In this document: in pieces, positions 6,299 through 6,878 of the stretch
Layout of the letters: each line of letters opens with the position of its first letter
How positions within the stretch are numbered: the first letter of the stretch is position 1
Assembly: GCA_051889975.1 (NCBI GenBank)
Contig: JBJFDJ010000033.1
Span: forward strand, 1-6,878
DNA: 6,878 nucleotides
Source: UBA9845 sp051889975
Lineage (GTDB): Bacteria > Bacillota > Clostridia > Christensenellales > UBA1242
Reading direction: 5' to 3'
Notes under the pieces: generated by a model
The model's input: only the letters and a program-made list of their open reading frames with translations
Told to the model about the DNA's origin: nothing
Databases searched by the model: none
Position numbers and translations under genes: made by a program

Positions 6299-6791
6299 TT
6301 ATTTAATGTTTTCGCTTCCAAATTGTCGTTCCATAATTTTTAAAGCAGAAGAGTGAATATCTTTGTTGCCCGTTGAACTTGCGCATAAGTCAGATAAAAT
6401 TATGGGCCTTATATTGTTGTCAAACAAGTTAAACGCAATTGCCAAACAACACGCATCAATGTCCGTTCCGCAAATTTCCATTTCAGTTATACCCCCCCCC
6501 CGCATAATTTTTAAGCAACTTAATGTTTTTTGCAGAAAGTCCATAACAATCTTTAATTAAAATTTTTGCGCCCTTTGGAATATCGCAAACAATTTCTTGG
6601 TCTTCGTGTTTTGTAACGCCATTCCAATTTAATATTTTTTTAAAAGGGCTGTTGCTGTTATTTATGCATTTTGTAAAAAATATATTGTCAAAGTTGTTTT
6701 GCCTTAAATAATTATTTATTTTTTCAACCAGATGCATATTAGTTTTTGTCATAAAACCTTTTTGCATATCTACAACAATAATATTTTTCAT
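6299..6791 (-). pseudogene. Isochorismatase-family cysteine hydrolase, split by a frameshift at a ten-G tract
   Basis: Two overlapping frames together make one small isochorismatase/nicotinamidase-like hydrolase. The upstream frame (6791 to 6483, 102 residues) begins MKNIIVVDMQKGF with catalytic Asp 8 and contains LIKDCYGLS, whose Lys 80 fits the catalytic Lys. The downstream frame carries EICGTDIDACCLAIA (the catalytic Cys is the first of the pair), then LFDNNIRPIILSDLCASS and ALKIMERQFG to the stop at 6299. The frames meet at the G run at 6492-6501. With ten G the protein ends at a TGA (6485-6483) before the Cys and should be inactive. With nine G (any multiple of three) it would be 163 residues, a little short for the family, with Cys 114 as nucleophile. 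The ATG is supported by AAGGA at 6798-6802 and an extended -10 promoter. The family hydrolyses amides or related bonds; the substrate is unknown. The gene may be phase-variable, decayed, or intact with a sequencing error. Confidence 0.85.
6492..6501 (-). repeat. Ten-G homopolymer tract inside the hydrolase gene
   Basis: The plus strand has ten C in a row (ten G in the coding strand). I see no other G or C run of comparable length in this AT-rich window. Such tracts are classic sites of slipped-strand mispairing and also of base-calling error. The in-frame product would carry Gly-Gly-Gly (98-100) just before the strand leading to the catalytic loop. Confidence 0.95.
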
Positions 6792-6814
6792 AGCATTTCC
6801 TTTATTTTATCAAT

Positions 6815-6842
6815 ATGATAGCACAAAAAATATATTAATCAA
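6815..6842 (-). promoter_or_regulatory. Probable sigma-A promoter with extended -10 for the hydrolase gene
   Basis: On the minus strand, TTGATT (6842-6837) and TATCAT (6820-6815) are separated by 16 bases. TGC directly before TATCAT gives an extended -10 (TGn). Transcription would start near 6808, leaving a short leader of about 17 bases containing AAGGA (6802-6798), six bases before the ATG at 6791. AT-richness makes chance matches common, but the position is right. Confidence 0.5.
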
Positions 6843-6878
6843 AATGTTTAAAACAGATAAATGATTTTAAAATTTAAT

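Noticed and set aside
6502..6544. Separate 81-residue gene starting at ATG 6544 on the minus strand
   Set aside because: Its first residues are an out-of-frame reading of the hydrolase N-terminal half; only the part after the G tract is homologous to the family.
1..6878. CRISPR array, tRNA, insertion sequence or attachment site
   Set aside because: No regularly spaced direct repeats, cloverleaf-like sequence, transposase or flanking inverted repeats were seen by eye.

Overview
This is AT-rich DNA with strong AGGAG-type ribosome binding sites, tight gene packing and standard stop codons (TGA, TAA and TAG all end genes). It suggests a low-GC Gram-positive bacterium, probably an uncultured Clostridia-like Bacillota. 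No ribosomal or housekeeping marker is present to fix the lineage, so this is inference from composition, translation signals and protein style.

Layout. (1) Positions 3-4121, plus strand, look like one operon whose start lies outside the window. It holds the C-terminal part of a UvrD/Rep-type SF1 helicase with a helical TPR-like tail; a 237-residue coiled-coil protein; a 628-residue protein with a cytosolic head, one membrane helix and an extracytoplasmic GLUG-type beta-helix; and a 71-residue protein with two membrane helices. The first pair and the last pair each overlap by 14 bases, and only 49 bases separate the pairs. (2) Positions 4122-4408 are a non-coding gap with a long bidirectional terminator (14-bp perfect outer stem) between the convergent transcription units. 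(3) Positions 4409-6214, minus strand, encode a DrrAB-type ABC exporter: ATPase, then permease, joined with no gap (TAA directly followed by ATG). (4) Positions 6299-6791, minus strand, encode an isochorismatase-family cysteine hydrolase split by a frameshift at a run of ten G, in front of which lies an extended -10 promoter. A weak terminator or attenuator separates it from the ABC genes.

How the genes work together. The ABC pair is self-contained and should export a hydrophobic compound or drug; its substrate cannot be read from the sequence. The plus-strand operon combines a nucleic-acid motor, a coiled-coil protein and membrane/surface proteins, a mix I do not recognise as a named system; it is the best candidate here for something undescribed. 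The clearest single anomaly is the ten-G tract. Only tract lengths divisible by three give the full 163-residue hydrolase with its catalytic cysteine; both other frames stop within three codons of the tract. It is either a phase-variable switch, a decayed gene or a homopolymer sequencing error.
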